Part shown: in pieces, positions 34,260-45,474 of the stretch | Layout of the letters: every line of letters begins with the position of its first letter | Numbering within the stretch: the stretch's first letter is position 1 | Assembly (NCBI GenBank): GCA_933228895.1 | Contig: OW121854.1 | Span: 58,818,609 to 58,882,608 of the forward strand | DNA from: Platycnemis pennipes | Taxonomy: Eukaryota > Arthropoda > Insecta > Odonata > Platycnemididae | Direction of reading: 5' to 3' | DNA: 64,000 bases | Made by a program: the position numbers and the translations under genes | Notes under the pieces: model-generated | What the model saw: the letters and a program-made list of their open reading frames with translations, nothing else | Told to the model about the DNA's origin: nothing | Database searches by the model: none

Positions 34260-34500
34260 TTGCACTGGCAAGTGTATAAGAGGCATGCTTAGCGTGTCAG
34301 GTAGTGTGCCTTTATCACATTTCGAGAGACCTGATCGAATCCTGGCCGTAGTCCGTTTTTTTTGGTTTCATGCCGGTCCCGAATGGGGATTATTTGAAAG
34401 CTCATTACTACAAATGTAGATCTCTTATTCCTCTTCGTTTAAAATAGGCTAATGCCATCGCCGATACTCTGCCCACTCTCCATTCCCTACGAATACTACT
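34260..34500 (+). mobile_element. SINE family A copy (decayed)
   Basis: A tRNA-like head (GCATGCTTAGCGTGTCAGG with B box GATCGAATCCTGG near 34332) is followed by a decayed body and the family tail TCGTTTAAAATAGGCTAATG (34434-34453) and CTCTGCCCACTCTCC. Confidence 0.55.
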
Positions 34501-34509
34501 TTCATGGGT

Positions 34510-34600
34510 GTTTTCAAGTCTATTTTCGCTCTTATAGGCGCTTCAGACCAGAAGGAAAGGTATAAGGATAGAAATGGAAGAGATGGAGTCGGTGGCTTCC
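34510..34600 (-). mobile_element. SINE family A-related tail fragment
   Basis: GCTCTTATAGGCGCTTCAGA and AGAAGGAAAGGTATAAGGAT match 25455-25495 (GCTCTTAAAGCCTAAGACCA...), the tail of the minus-strand SINE variant there. The two SINE pieces at this locus face each other. Confidence 0.45.
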
Positions 34601-35275
34601 ATTTCACGACAATACTACTCCATTTTTTTAACTTTTAGAGATTCGAATGCCTTATTCATGGTCTAAGCCGGTGGGGCACATTAGTTTAATATGCCTTCAG
34701 ATTTTGATTGAAGAACAACTTCATCTTTTGTCTAACTCGTATCTTTCGTCTCAGGAAAAAGTTATGCCACCACGGGAGCAGCATAGCTCTGTGATGAAGG
34801 TTTTACTCTTTGTGATGACGGATGATAGGTAACATTGATATTTAATGGTTTGCCAGAAAGAGTCACCCAATTTTTAAGACATTAGCAACCGTCCTCCGAA
34901 TCCATCCCTGGGAATTAATTTATCATCAATATATTTTTTATTTAAATATCCCTTTAATGTGTGAATAAAGAATTTTTAGAAGTCTTTATTTCAGGCCAAA
35001 CTTTCTACATCTTATTAATTACGAGAATGGCGTAGCTTTATTTTTTAAGTTTTCGTGATGATGACTGTAAGGTGATTATAATTAATGTTTGAGGCACGCC
35101 AGGAAGAAGTTGTTCTATTGATAAAAAATGAACCGCAGCCAATCACAGTTTTTATAAGGACTATTATTTAATGATATATGCAGAATAGCTTTTTTGTCTT
35201 CTGTTTCCTGTCCCTCATTTTATCCCAAAATCTAAGGAATGGAGAGGGCTTTAGTTTTTCTCATATAAATATCTA
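34600..35275. other. Unassigned AT-rich sequence
   Basis: No recognisable feature. Confidence 0.5.
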
Positions 35276-35280
35276 CTGAC

Positions 35281-36030
35281 CGTCCTGCAAGACATACGAG
35301 GGTGTGTGGCAGGGTTTAAGTTGTCCCCTAAATACGCTACGTATGCACGAAAATGCACCTAAAATACGCTACGTATAGGTGCATGAAATTATACTTATGC
35401 TACCTACGTTATTATGAAATCATCATGGTGGGAGAAGTATTGATGTTGTTTTGGTTACGAATTATTTGAGGGAAGAATGAATATTTGAATCTGTGATACG
35501 GTGTATTTCTCTTATCTTATCCTTGTGATCCTGTATACCAATGTAGTGTGAGGCCATTATAATTAACTCGGTGTCGGAGGTAAACTCATCTTCCCTGTAT
35601 GACTGTAAAAGCCGTATTCTGGCTTGATTTCTTTCATGTTTGAGGTTCTCCCATTCCATTGTATTAAGCAAAGAAGTTCCTCTTGCCCCTTTATCATGAC
35701 AATTGTTCACAAATTTAGCTGATCTCTGCTAGATTTTTTGAAATTTCTTTATTAATCTCTTATCCCACATGTCCCAAATACAATCTCTCCTAAATTGTGC
35801 GTTGCACTTCCCAATCACCTGTCTGCTTAATTCAATAGTCTTTAAGGTGGACACGTATAGGTACGTGTAAACTCCATTTCCGTAATGCAGCACTACATTT
35901 TTTTCCTGGTGGTCTTGTGGCCTCATTGATTTTGTTTACTCGCTCTTGGTTCGTCACCAGATAACCTAACTGTTGGTCGACCAGGTTCACCCTAATGTCC
36001 GATTTGGAACTCAAAACCTCTTCAACCAGG
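35281..36030 (-). mobile_element. Jockey-like LINE, 3' fragment (diverged subfamily)
   Basis: The 3' end has CGTCCTGCAAGACATACGAG followed by GGTGTGTGGCAGGG, the family signature. Minus-strand pieces include AKFVNN-like sequence followed by TSLLNTMEWENLKHERNQAR (about 35690-35625), the counterpart of 'LL.ELGWESL..RR', and upstream NKINEATRPPGKKCSAAL (about 35940-35890). Several frame changes occur. A short repeat AAATACGCTACGTAT lies twice in its 3' region (35331 and 35354). Confidence 0.7.
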
Positions 36031-36095
36031 TCGGTAAGCTAGCTCTTCATCGCTCAGATTAACACTTGTCGGCGTGATTACTCCGGCTCGAAGTT

Positions 36096-36347
36096 TCATT
36101 TTGCCTCTTTTTCGTTAATCGTCCTTTCCCACCTTCTTACATTCTTGGCTTGCACGCCTAATGAAGTTTCACTGCGGCGCTTAATTAAATATAGCGCCTG
36201 ATGCCGTTGAGTATAGCCAAGTCTGTGTATGCTTACGTGTTGGCTGTAACATTTGGCGTCGGCAACAATGTTGGCAGTGCAATCTGTATCTCTAAGCGCC
36301 GCGGATGAAGTCAGCAAATGAATCGTCTCCAGGATGGATGTAATCAC
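36096..36347 (-). other. 83-codon open frame, unassigned
   Basis: The minus frame contains TANIVADAKCYSQHVSIH and YLIKRRSETSLGVQAKNVRR. It lies just upstream (on the same strand) of the jockey-like fragment, so it might be an older part of that or another element. No family recognised. Confidence 0.15.
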
Positions 36348-36759
36348 CCAAGTTGCTCTTCTCCGTGCTTCTTTTCACCTCTTCTTCCTCGATACCTAAT
36401 GGCTCTTCCCATCATTCCCTACGCTTCTCCCACCCTCTCAACTTCTTCCGATCCCCCGGGCTTCTGGAATCATTCCCGCATTCACTTCTCTCCACTATGT
36501 CCCCCATCTAATAAAGTTCAAGTCAAAGTCGCCGGAAGGAAGGCTTTACTAATTCTTCTCCGTGGAATTTTAGTAGGGATATACCTGCAGTTTTTCTTAA
36601 ACTCATATGCGTATTTAAATGACTGAAAATCAATAACAATTAAAATACGTTGTATAAAATAAGAATTAAGTGTAAGAATTTATAACGAATAATTTCACGC
36701 GTCTCGTCCCTGTATGTCTGCTACTTTCCTCTGGGTGGTAATACTGTGCCTCACAATTG

Positions 36760-36912
36760 CAAGTAAGAAGTGTATTCACGGAGTAGTGTTTATTCGCATG
36801 TCTGCGTAGTATTAAGTGTAAACTTGTTCTCTCTGATCAATAATGAAAGCCTGGTGATGGCTAACCACTCTGGCATAAACCTTTGCGGTGGATTGCCGGT
36901 TATTAATAATAT
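36760..36912 (+). mobile_element. Jockey-like LINE, 3' UTR fragment
   Basis: TTCTCTCTGATCAATAATGA then GCCTGGTGATGG and TTTGCGGTGGATTGCCGGTT parallel 43451-43530, where the same order ends in a clear jockey-like 3' terminus. Only the 3' untranslated end is present. Confidence 0.55.
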
Positions 36913-36984
36913 GTATGTATTAAATCTCTGGAGGAAGCCGATTTAAGGACGTTTGCATTATTTTTGGCGGGTGAGTCATTGTTT

Positions 36985-37210
36985 AGGATTTTTCGAGAGA
37001 TGACTAAAGGGTGGAGGAACACCAGGGTCACCATCAGCTTGCTCTGAGCAAAAGACGCCAAGGGAACCACGGTTTAACGTTCTAACCGACAGACGGATTA
37101 GTGCACTAGAAGTTCTTTCCACAATGCACCCAAGTAGGGAGCAGTTTACCACTGAAAAATCACTGCCATTGCCGGCATTCAGTTCCAGCCTCTTGCGATC
37201 GGAGGCCAAC
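36985..37210 (-). mobile_element. SINE family A copy
   Basis: On the minus strand: GTGCACTAATCCGTCTGTCG, GTTAAACCGTGGTTCCCTTG, GGCGTCTTTTGCTCAGAGCA and AGCTGATGGTGACCCTGG, the family A body and tail order (GTTAATCCGTGG..CTTGGCGCC..AGAGCAGGCTAATG). The head is decayed. Confidence 0.7.
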
Positions 37211-37214
37211 TGCT

Positions 37215-39220
37215 AGCCAATACCAACCAACTCGAACCCCTTTCTATGATTCTTAAGCCTTTTGGAACCAATGAGGTTTCCTTCCAGGCCCATATCCTTC
37301 ATTAACAACGCCTTGAAGAACGATTCAAGTAGTAAATTTCAATCTAGATGCTACACGCTAGACCATTTTGGGATCCACCCTTGGTTTTCTCCCAGAATCA
37401 TCGCACAAGAGTGGAACTTTCTAGATGGCATGCCGAAAAACATCTAAATTTAAATTTTTTCACTCTATAAACTGAAAATATTTTGGCAGCAGTTTGATAC
37501 TTTATTCGAGTTTTCACATGATATTTTATTATCCCGTTTTATGAATATTTTATTGATATTTTTATAATTCTCTTTGCCCTAATTTCGCTATGTAGGATGC
37601 ACGTTGGCATTAAATTTGTTCTAAGTGTAGGATCCACAAAAAGGATAAAGTATTCACTTCCACTGGCAAGTCATTACACGCAGATTTTCCTCGGTTATCT
37701 GTGGAAATGAAAATTTTTCATAGGATTTGAACATTTTAAGCTATTATTTGGTTGTTACACTCACGACGGTGGATGTAGTACTTATCGGTGGTTGCGTTAA
37801 ACAAACGAAACTAAGTATTAAACTACGACATTAATGTTTTAGAGGCAAACATAAAATACTTTCAGAAATTAACGCCTAACACCATTTCACACGTACATTA
37901 AACTAATGAACAGTGCATCATTTCATCCGGCGATATTTGATCCTGCCACCTTTGATCTACCATACGGGCGCATTACTCACCAGGTTGGTTGTGATAAATA
38001 ACTTTTTTTTAAGATAATATCATTGGATTAACCAACGGCAGACATGTGACAACCTAGAAATAATACCGTTCTGAAATGATTCTCTCCATGACCACTGCGT
38101 CTCGCAAAACTGATTGCTGTGTGGAAAATATGGTCTTTTGAATTTATTGTCAACACCCTAAATAAATTCCCAGATCCGTACTGGTACTTGTACGTACATA
38201 CAATTAGTAGTATGTATAGGGCTTCCCACGCCACCTGGAACCCAGAGCGTAAAGTGAAACCTTTAGGGCCTGAGTCCGTTGTAAACACGAGAAAAATCTG
38301 TTTCTGGAGTCATTGCTCTCGCAGCACTTCGAGTTGGGCAATGGAACGAGGCGAGATTAAAAAGGCTCCGTCGTCGTGTGGGCGTCATGAACGAAGACTG
38401 GAGTCCAGTGCACCTGGAACTGGAGTCCAGTGCACTGTGCACGGAGAATTTGTTAGTTTTATTCAGTCAGCAGAAAATTCTTATCGATTAGTTATTCTGT
38501 ATGGTGAAAGATTAATTCTCGTTTTATCCATCACTTAGCGATCAGATAAAAGTTTTAAAAAATTGGGAAATTTTTTATTGAGTATAAATAACACTATTTG
38601 TCCATATGCGACCTATGACAGCATCCTTTATGTATTAAGCTTTACTCTCTGAAAGTTTCAAAGGACATGACAGGGTAGTTAGCGGTCCAGCCTTTTTTCG
38701 TAACATTTTTTAATAGCATTTGTTCGTAAAATGAGTAGATCATGGGTAGGTCGTATTTAACATTTTTGGGAATAATCGATTGTAAATTAGGTAGAACTAT
38801 TTTCTTATACTGGTGGGGGGAATAGTAGCTACTTATATGCTATCGGTACCCTTATATCATTTACAAGTGAGCAAAGCTAACTTCCCATGTTGAAGGTTCC
38901 GTGGCATAGCTAACTCTACCGTCTCTTTAGATTCGTTATGGCTCTTGTAGATTCTGAATGTCAAAAGCTAAGAGCAATGTTTGAAAATGATTCTTCGAAT
39001 TTGAAAAAATTCCTGGAAAGCAAATTATATGTATGTAAAAATTAAACAAATTTCTTGACAATATTTCTTTTCTATGTTTGCTAATATTCGTTTCTGTATT
39101 CGTAATGGGGTCTTTTGGACATCGTTTACCTTGTGTTTCAATCATGGAGGCGGACACTTTCACCACATCTCCTTTCGTTCTCTTGATATTTCTCTTTCTT
39201 GTGCATGTATTTTTTTCTCT
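37215..39220. other. Unassigned AT-rich sequence
   Basis: No gene recognised. A short duplication of ACTGGAGTCCAGTGCAC occurs at 38398-38434. Confidence 0.45.
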
Positions 39221-39226
39221 GATCAT

Positions 39227-40140
39227 GGATCATCTACATAATACCCTGAAAGTCACCATTAAGGTGTGTGGCTAGGGGTGATTTTCACCAAACATGCTTT
39301 ATCTGTTATGCTTGAAAGAATCAGTATAATATATACTAGTCGAAACATAACAATTGAAAAAAATGCTGAGAAAAAAGCAACCATGGACAAATATGATGTT
39401 AGTTGAGTTAGCTTAAAGTCCTTATACAGAAATGCAATTAGCTGTATTTACAACTTATCGCATGTCCAATTGTACATTTGAATCGGTCGTTTAGGCAATC
39501 AATTTCTCTCTCTAATTTTATGTTCATGGTCCAGTCTACCATAGGAAGTCTGAGTCCGCGAAATGTTTTTAACGTTATCAGTGAAGATATTGTCTTACTC
39601 TCCAGTTCGTTATTTAAACCGTGATTTTGGTAAAGATCCCATGTACTGGCAGTGCATTCCAAATAAGGTCTAACAATGGAAAATTGACTAATTTATCGTA
39701 CATGATCGTCACGTTCACCGAGTGCTCTTTTGATAAATCCCAGCCTACGATCAGCTTGACCAATTATTTGAAATATGTGTTTTCCCCAAGAAAGATCATA
39801 TATCAGAATTATTCCCAGATATTCAACGCATATTAATTTTAATTCTTAATGTTGTGTTTGGAAGTATTCTATTCTTGAGGGATGAGGGAGGAGTGAGGGA
39901 TATAGGTTGGTAGTTACTCTGCTCCTTATCGCCACTTTTAACTATGGGTGTTACGTTGGCAGTTTTTCAATCCTACAGTACGACATGTTCGGTTAGGGAT
40001 TTATCACATATTATTTCCAGATAGGGTGATATTTCTGAAGCTAACTCTCTATATACGTTGGGAGGAATTTAATCAGGGCTGGGGTATTTGTTCTTTGTTA
40101 GGCCTTTAAGTAACCTTTCTATGCTAATGTAAGAAACATA
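39227..40140 (-). mobile_element. Jockey-like LINE with the RT palm deleted
   Basis: On the minus strand the N-terminal RT blocks come first: LLKGLTKNKYPSPD and IPPNVYRELASEISPYLEII (about 40125-40015), then ANVTPIVKSGDKEQSNY and PISL (about 39965-39895). The next recognisable block is YLGIILIYDLSWGKHIF (about 39825-39770), with RRLGFIKRAL and FSIVRPYLECTASTWDLYQ (to about 39625), and LNNELE. Everything between SNY.PISL and YLGI, including the FADD catalytic box, is missing and replaced by about 55 bp. The 3' signature CATCTACATAATACCCTG...GGTGTGTGGC is at 39231-39270. Confidence 0.8.
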
Positions 40141-40144
40141 AATT

Positions 40145-41975
40145 GGATGTCATTATACAGGCCTCACTTCTTTCTTGCGCATCTCCCTGTATTTTTTTAT
40201 TTTATGCTGGTTGTTTGTTATGCTAGTGTTTATTTTTCCAGCATCATTTTTCAACAATAAATTTCAATGCAGTGGCACCTTTGCTTTTTCCTTGGCCCAT
40301 GTTCGGGAAAAATATTGAGAGAGAATATTAATAAATTTTCAGCATTTTACCTCAGGACGGTTTCGATTATTGACGTATGTTATATTGCTGTATATATTTG
40401 TTGTTTGGGTGTGCCCCGCGTTCTTTACCAGGTGTGTTGCCAGACGTTTCGTGGCCATTGCTGGTCACTTAATCAAAGGGAAACTTATTGATACTTCTAT
40501 AAATCGAAGGCAATAAAAGTGACGAGGTTTAATTTCCTTCTGAGTCTGAAGGCAGTGGAACCGGTGGCAGTACTATCGACCAATCAAAATCGACTTTGAA
40601 CTGAAGACTGTAAAGACGATTTTACCGCCTTTCTCGTAACTTGCCAGTGAGGTTATGTAAATCCACTTGAGAACGCGGCATCTTCTTAATGAAGGAGAGC
40701 CCGAATAAATAATTACGCCTCGAGAACCCAATCCTGATGCCCAGTGATGGATTTTTCCAAGCGTAACAAATCTCGACCGCGATATGCCTCTTAGGGAAAA
40801 GGAGAACGTGTGTCTGAGGACGTTTGCCAGCCCAACTCGGAGCACGGTCAAATTTCCTCTAAACGGGTTGGCGAAAATAACACGGACGTCTTGGATGCGG
40901 GCGGTGATCGGCGGTGGGCTCCCTTTCGTTGTGACGTGGCCCAGAGGATGAGCGGTGTAACAGAAAGGAATCCGCTTCCGGGAGAAATTTAGAGGAATAA
41001 AATTCAACGCATCGGTCAACACAGAGACGTGGTTTTATTAATTGAAGCGGACGATAGAACAGGAAGGCGATTCATTGAAAAAGACCCCAAGAAATAGAGG
41101 GACATATAATAAATGTAGGACCATTCAATGGCCCAAATTAGTTTTGGAAATAGTTAATAGAAAAAAAAACAATTTCAAGGAATACAAAACGTTCATAAGT
41201 AGAAATATCCCAAATTATGAGAATAAGTACTTAGTATTGGTAAAAATATATAATTGCGGTTGTTTATAGAATAAATTTCATGCAAAGGGTGTATAATATA
41301 CTCAAAGGCAATGTACCAACCAATAATAATTGTATGCACAAAAGCTATGGCAGTTTATTTAAAAAAATCAATGCTACTAGCGAGCGATCATACACGGGGT
41401 CACAAGGTACGTGAGAAGAGATGTCACAACAGTGTTGGTTCGAACAGCATACCGTTTCAGACTTAGGTCAGATACTGTGATGTGAACAAGTAAGTGAAAA
41501 TCTAATATTTGTATAGTGGAAGAGGTAGATGAATGGGGAGATACTAGGCGAAATATGGTGGAACTCAAACATATGGACGGCATAAATTGCAATTTTCCAC
41601 AAAATAATGATGTAACCCCAACATCAGGTTGTGTTAGAAAGTATATGATGATGTCGTAGATCGAGCTTGGGTTGTGAGTTAATTTTTATTTCGCGGTAAA
41701 TTGCAATTTGTTCCGTCAGTAGCATCTTTACCTTTGAAGTGCTCCAACTGCTGAGGCTTTATCGCCCAGTTTAACGTAATCTGTTTTACCAAGAGATGCA
41801 CGGCACATTCGACAGTACCGAGATGGGATTCCAAAGGGCTGCGAGGCGTTTACATTCCAAGGTCAGAGTGTTAATTGGCCTGACTACTGGGACCGGCAGT
41901 TGGCATTGGTACCATATGATTTGTGGACGGCATGTCTTCAGAAATGCTGATAGCGTTTGAATTCTGAATACGTGC
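40145..41975. other. Unassigned sequence
   Basis: No gene recognised. The 149-codon minus frame 40573-41022 lies in moderately GC-rich DNA and has no motif. Confidence 0.45.
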
Positions 41976-41979
41976 ATCC

Positions 41980-42042
41980 GCCACCGTTACCATATATCTA
42001 TATATGGTAACGGTGGCAGACTTCAGGTATATATACCTGAAG
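41980..42042. repeat. Two adjacent palindromes
   Basis: GCCACCGTTACCATATA pairs with TATATGGTAACGGTGGC across a 4-base centre (41980-42017). Three bases later CTTCAGGTATATATACCTGA plus AG is a perfect 22-bp palindrome (42021-42042). The CTTCAGGT..ACCTGAAG core also occurs at the centre of the hairpin repeat at 12836-13020. Confidence 0.9.
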
Positions 42043-42044
42043 AA

Positions 42045-42220
42045 CTGCGTCTGGCCCATTACTCTGTACGGATGCAAGACATGGACTGTAGCAGATGAGG
42101 GAAATAGGAAGCTGGAATCCTTTGAACTGTGGTAGGGAATTTTACTGTAGGAAATTTTGAAATACGGTGGGTGGACAAAGTTACCAAAACAGATGCCTTC
42201 CTTAGAATAGGAGAAAACGG
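42045..42220 (+). mobile_element. RTE-like LINE fragment
   Basis: The plus strand gives LYGCKTWTVADEGNRKLESF (42067-42120), then ELW, and after frame changes IRWVDKVTKTDAFLRIGEN (about 42160-42217), matching LYGSESWTMTTAEKKRVEAF and IKWIDRVSNEEVLRRVGEK of the 45.5-kb RT. It is cut off where the 3' end of the minus-strand jockey-like element begins (about 42249). Confidence 0.75.
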
Positions 42221-42248
42221 GACTTTCTCGTTCAGATGATTCATTAAG

Positions 42249-43055
42249 GATGGATCTGCATCTACATCTACGCGATACCCTGCAAGCCACTGCGAGGGTG
42301 TGTGGCAGGGGATGAAGATCACCAAGATTTATTGACATGAAAATTTACATTTACACTATTCACATGCAAACAAACTACTATAGGGTCTTATGCAACTAGA
42401 TTGTTAGTATCTACATAGTAAGTACGGGATTAATACATACTTCATGTACTACAGATGCTACATACTAGGCACCCTAAAATATTTCCCATACCTATCCCTT
42501 TGCTATGCTGCCTATTGTGTTTTCTTCTGGTACGGGGGAAAGCATGACATTTTGAGTCTGTCGGTACGGCAATCTATCTCTCTAATCGTATTTATCTGGT
42601 CGAAATCTAGCATAATACGCTGGGGTTTTTAATACATAAAACTAACGTCTTCGGTATAGCTACGCGTTTTATATTTCTTTAAGAGATTTAATCTGTACTT
42701 TAACCTACGCTCTGTTAATGATTCCCACCCTAATTCTTGTATTTATTCTGATACACTACTAAACCTATCGTAACGCCTTTTAACAAACCTGGCTGCTCTA
42801 CGCTGCATACTGTCTAATTCTCTGATCAAACCTAATTCATTCGGTTCCCCTAGACTGGCTACAGACTTAAGGTGGGGCGTAACTAGTGAAAAGTAACATC
42901 GCTCTTTTGTCTTCTCATCACATTCCCGAGCAATCTTTTTATAAATCCTAGCTTTCTCTTGGCTCGGCTGCATATTTCCCGGATGTGTCTTCCCCACGAT
43001 AAATCTTCGTTCGATGAGTTCGTCAGCCACATTCTTCGTCGTGAAGGAATCCAAA
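42249..43055 (-). mobile_element. Jockey-like LINE, 3' fragment
   Basis: The 3' end has ATCTACGCGATACCCTGCAA then GCCACTGCGAGGGTGTGTGG (42264-42304). Upstream on the minus strand one frame reads AGKTHPGN-type thumb sequence followed by CYFSLVTPHLKSVASLGEPN and LIRELDSMQRRAARFVKRRY (42910-42770). The first part of the frame (to 43054) is open; a shift follows at SVSE, after which the DNA still matches the 6.5-kb copy. It is 5'-truncated. Confidence 0.8.
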
Positions 43056-43177
43056 ACACGTTATAGAAGTATGAGTGGAGAGGAAACGACCAAGAGGAGA
43101 GCCCAGACTTAAATATATCATATAGCTGATAACTTCAGGCTTAACTATGTGATACCTTTCCATAATGGAAAATAAAA

Positions 43178-43354
43178 GAATGAAACTTTGTTAGGTTCAC
43201 TTTATATTTAAATGGGCACGACCCGGATTTCATAGCGTAGTTACATCTACAGGTAAGAAGGTGTAACTACGTTATGACCCTGGAGATGTAACTACGTAAT
43301 GAAACCCGGGTCGTGCCTATTTAAATATAAAGTGAACCTAACAAAGTTTCATTC
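43178..43354. repeat. Long hairpin repeat, member 3 (GAAACC family)
   Basis: A 177-bp inverted repeat: GAATGAAACTTTGTTAGGTT at the left pairs with AACCTAACAAAGTTTCATTC at the right, and the arms continue through GGGCACGACCCGGATTTCAT / ATGAAACCCGGGTCGTGCC. The centre (about 26 bp) holds a third partial copy of GTGTAACTACGTTATGA. The motif order of the right arm matches members 1 and 2. A 12-bp direct repeat TTAAATATATCA lies outside at 43109-43120 and 43362-43373. Confidence 0.9.
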
Positions 43355-43424
43355 TGTTAATTTAAATATATCAGGCAAATTACTGAAGATGCCTCGTATA
43401 TTCATACGGGAAGTTAAAGTAGTA

Positions 43425-43540
43425 TAGTTTTGGCACGTCTGCATGGTAATGTGTGTTCTCTCTGATTTAATATATGCCTGGTGATGTTTCAACACCCAGC
43501 ACTCCCTTGCGGAGGCTTGCAGGGTACTATGTAGATGAAG
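43425..43540 (+). mobile_element. Jockey-like LINE, 3' UTR end
   Basis: GTTCTCTCTGATTTAATATA, GCCTGGTGATG and GGAGGCTTGCAGGGTACTAT then GTAGATGAAG form the plus-strand version of the 3' terminus seen at 5305, 39227 and 42249. Confidence 0.75.
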
Positions 43541-43559
43541 AAGCGATCAGGATGATCAT

Positions 43560-44290
43560 TTCTCATCGGCTTTCGACGGCGTGGGCGCCGAACCGCCGTT
43601 TTAAGTTGTTATCGCCCCAGTTTCGTCTCTTCTGGTGAAGACTCTTCTTTAATCTGTCCCCGTTTCCTTCCCCTTTTTCCGCTCTTTCCCTGCCCCACTT
43701 CCGAACTGCGGTGGAGCCGACGCTTGCTGAGCGAGATGGGAGTCTAAAGGAGGGGGGGGGGAGCGGGGGGTTAGTCACCTGCTCTCTCGTCTTTGGCTCC
43801 CAATCCTTTGGTCTCGGCCTGTGGGTGATGGAAGCGGAGAGAGAAAGCGGGAGGGTATTTCACATGAGGGCTCCGATGATTCGTCCTGCGCGCACCTCAG
43901 ACGGTCTCGGGGTCTCGTCCCTATCCGTCGGGCCGCCGGCGGAAGTGGGCGGGCTGGGATGGTTGGTTAGTTGAAAGTACGCTCTCCCCCTCACCCAGCA
44001 GGGGTCGCCCACTCCCTCCTCCTCCTCCTCCCCTACCACTTCCGCAATTTCATTCATTCCACTCTCCCTCTCTCTCTCTCTCACACACTTTTCTATTCTT
44101 TTCATTCACGGGATGACCGTCGTCACAACGGGAGCGGTGCCACGCCTAGTCGAAGCATCCCGACTCCTCCCTCCCCTTATTCCGCTTTTCTATCGCTTTC
44201 TACTTTGCTCATTCTATCTCTAGTTTCACCTTCAGCATTCAGCGCTATAGGCGCATACGGCCAAACTCCAAGTCCATAATTCCCAGATGG
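43560..44290. other. GC-rich, CpG-containing patch with (CT)n run
   Basis: GC-rich with many CpGs, a GGGGGGGGGAGCGGGGGG block (43751-43769) and a CTCTCTCTCTCTC run (44069-44081). Frames are open on both strands but peptides are low-complexity. Candidate promoter region; no exon supported. Confidence 0.35.
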
Positions 44291-45470
44291 ATCAATTATA
44301 TTTTGATTGAAAACGCTATTTCAAGTGTCAATAAATAATTTACATAAAATATATTTTTACAATCAGTACACTACCGATCAGTACCCACACCTCAGGCGAC
44401 AACGTAAGCGACTTTTCCATCTTGTTCTTACGAAGGCTTCCGCGGCGATGGTTTCTTCACTTTGTGCTATTCCTCTCGCTCTCTTTGTATCCTGAAAGAG
44501 CACAATTGAACACTTCTTTCCTATCGCGGAAAGCAGACGTAGTGAAGCTCTAAATAAAGAAAGCGGAGCTACGGACCCTCCGGAAATCATACCGAGAATC
44601 CCATGCGCAGACGTTTCTATCGAAACGAAACGTATGGGCTATTGAAGGAGCTCACATTTACCATCATTCGTTCCGCTGGTTCGAACCGAGGGATTCGTCG
44701 TCCTCGCGTGCCAAGATGTTGTCATCAGCTCTCTCGTGTACCGTCGCCTCATCCTCGTGCGACAAACGTGTAGGACGAGAAGCAGAGCGTGCGGAGATCA
44801 GCCTAGGATCCTAGATCTTGAGTCGAGTCAGCCTAGATCTTGAGTCGAAAAACGTAGAGATACACCGTCGCAACGTGGCTGTGTGTGTGTTGTACTTCCA
44901 CCAGTGACACTATTGACCAGACGTGAGACCTTAAGTAGTAGTTGACGTATAATTCACATCCAGAGAGCGATAATTGAACGAGGATATTTAAAAAGGATCA
45001 TTTTTCGTGAATTTAATTTTAAACTGCTTATGTAACAGTCTTTTTTTCGATTAACCGGATGAAATGTAAACGAACCACTTATCAAAATATTGTATATCAA
45101 ATTTTTCCTGATAAAGCATAAGATCGAGCAATCGTTATAAGAGGTTCTTTAGTGGATGACGCTTAAATAGTTCCAGGTGGAAATAGGGAAGTTTGCTGTT
45201 TTTTAACCCTAGTTAAGCATCAATTTCATATCCATATAGGCTTCTGTAATCGGTTACGGAATTACGCAAAATGTCTTCGGTGGCTATAATTATAGATTAC
45301 TCCCATGCTACCATGTAGATTCAGTTGAACAGTAATACAAGTTCACGTCCTTTGAAGCGGCGCCACCAAACACCTTCAGAGACCCCTCTATGTTGAACCA
45401 AGCCCTGAGGGGCTCTAAAAGTTACGACGCTGTTAAAGCCTTCTTGTGCTCAAAAAATAGAATGCGGCCT
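44290..45470. other. Unassigned sequence
   Basis: No gene recognised; 44640-44830 is CpG-rich. A short CCTAGATCTTGAGTCGA repeat lies at 44810-44847. Confidence 0.45.
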
Positions 45471-45474
45471 TCAT

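Noticed and set aside
41871..42338. 155-codon minus frame
   Set aside because: It crosses from the 3' end of a jockey-like LINE into the opposite-strand RTE fragment and the palindromes; it is a shadow of these elements.
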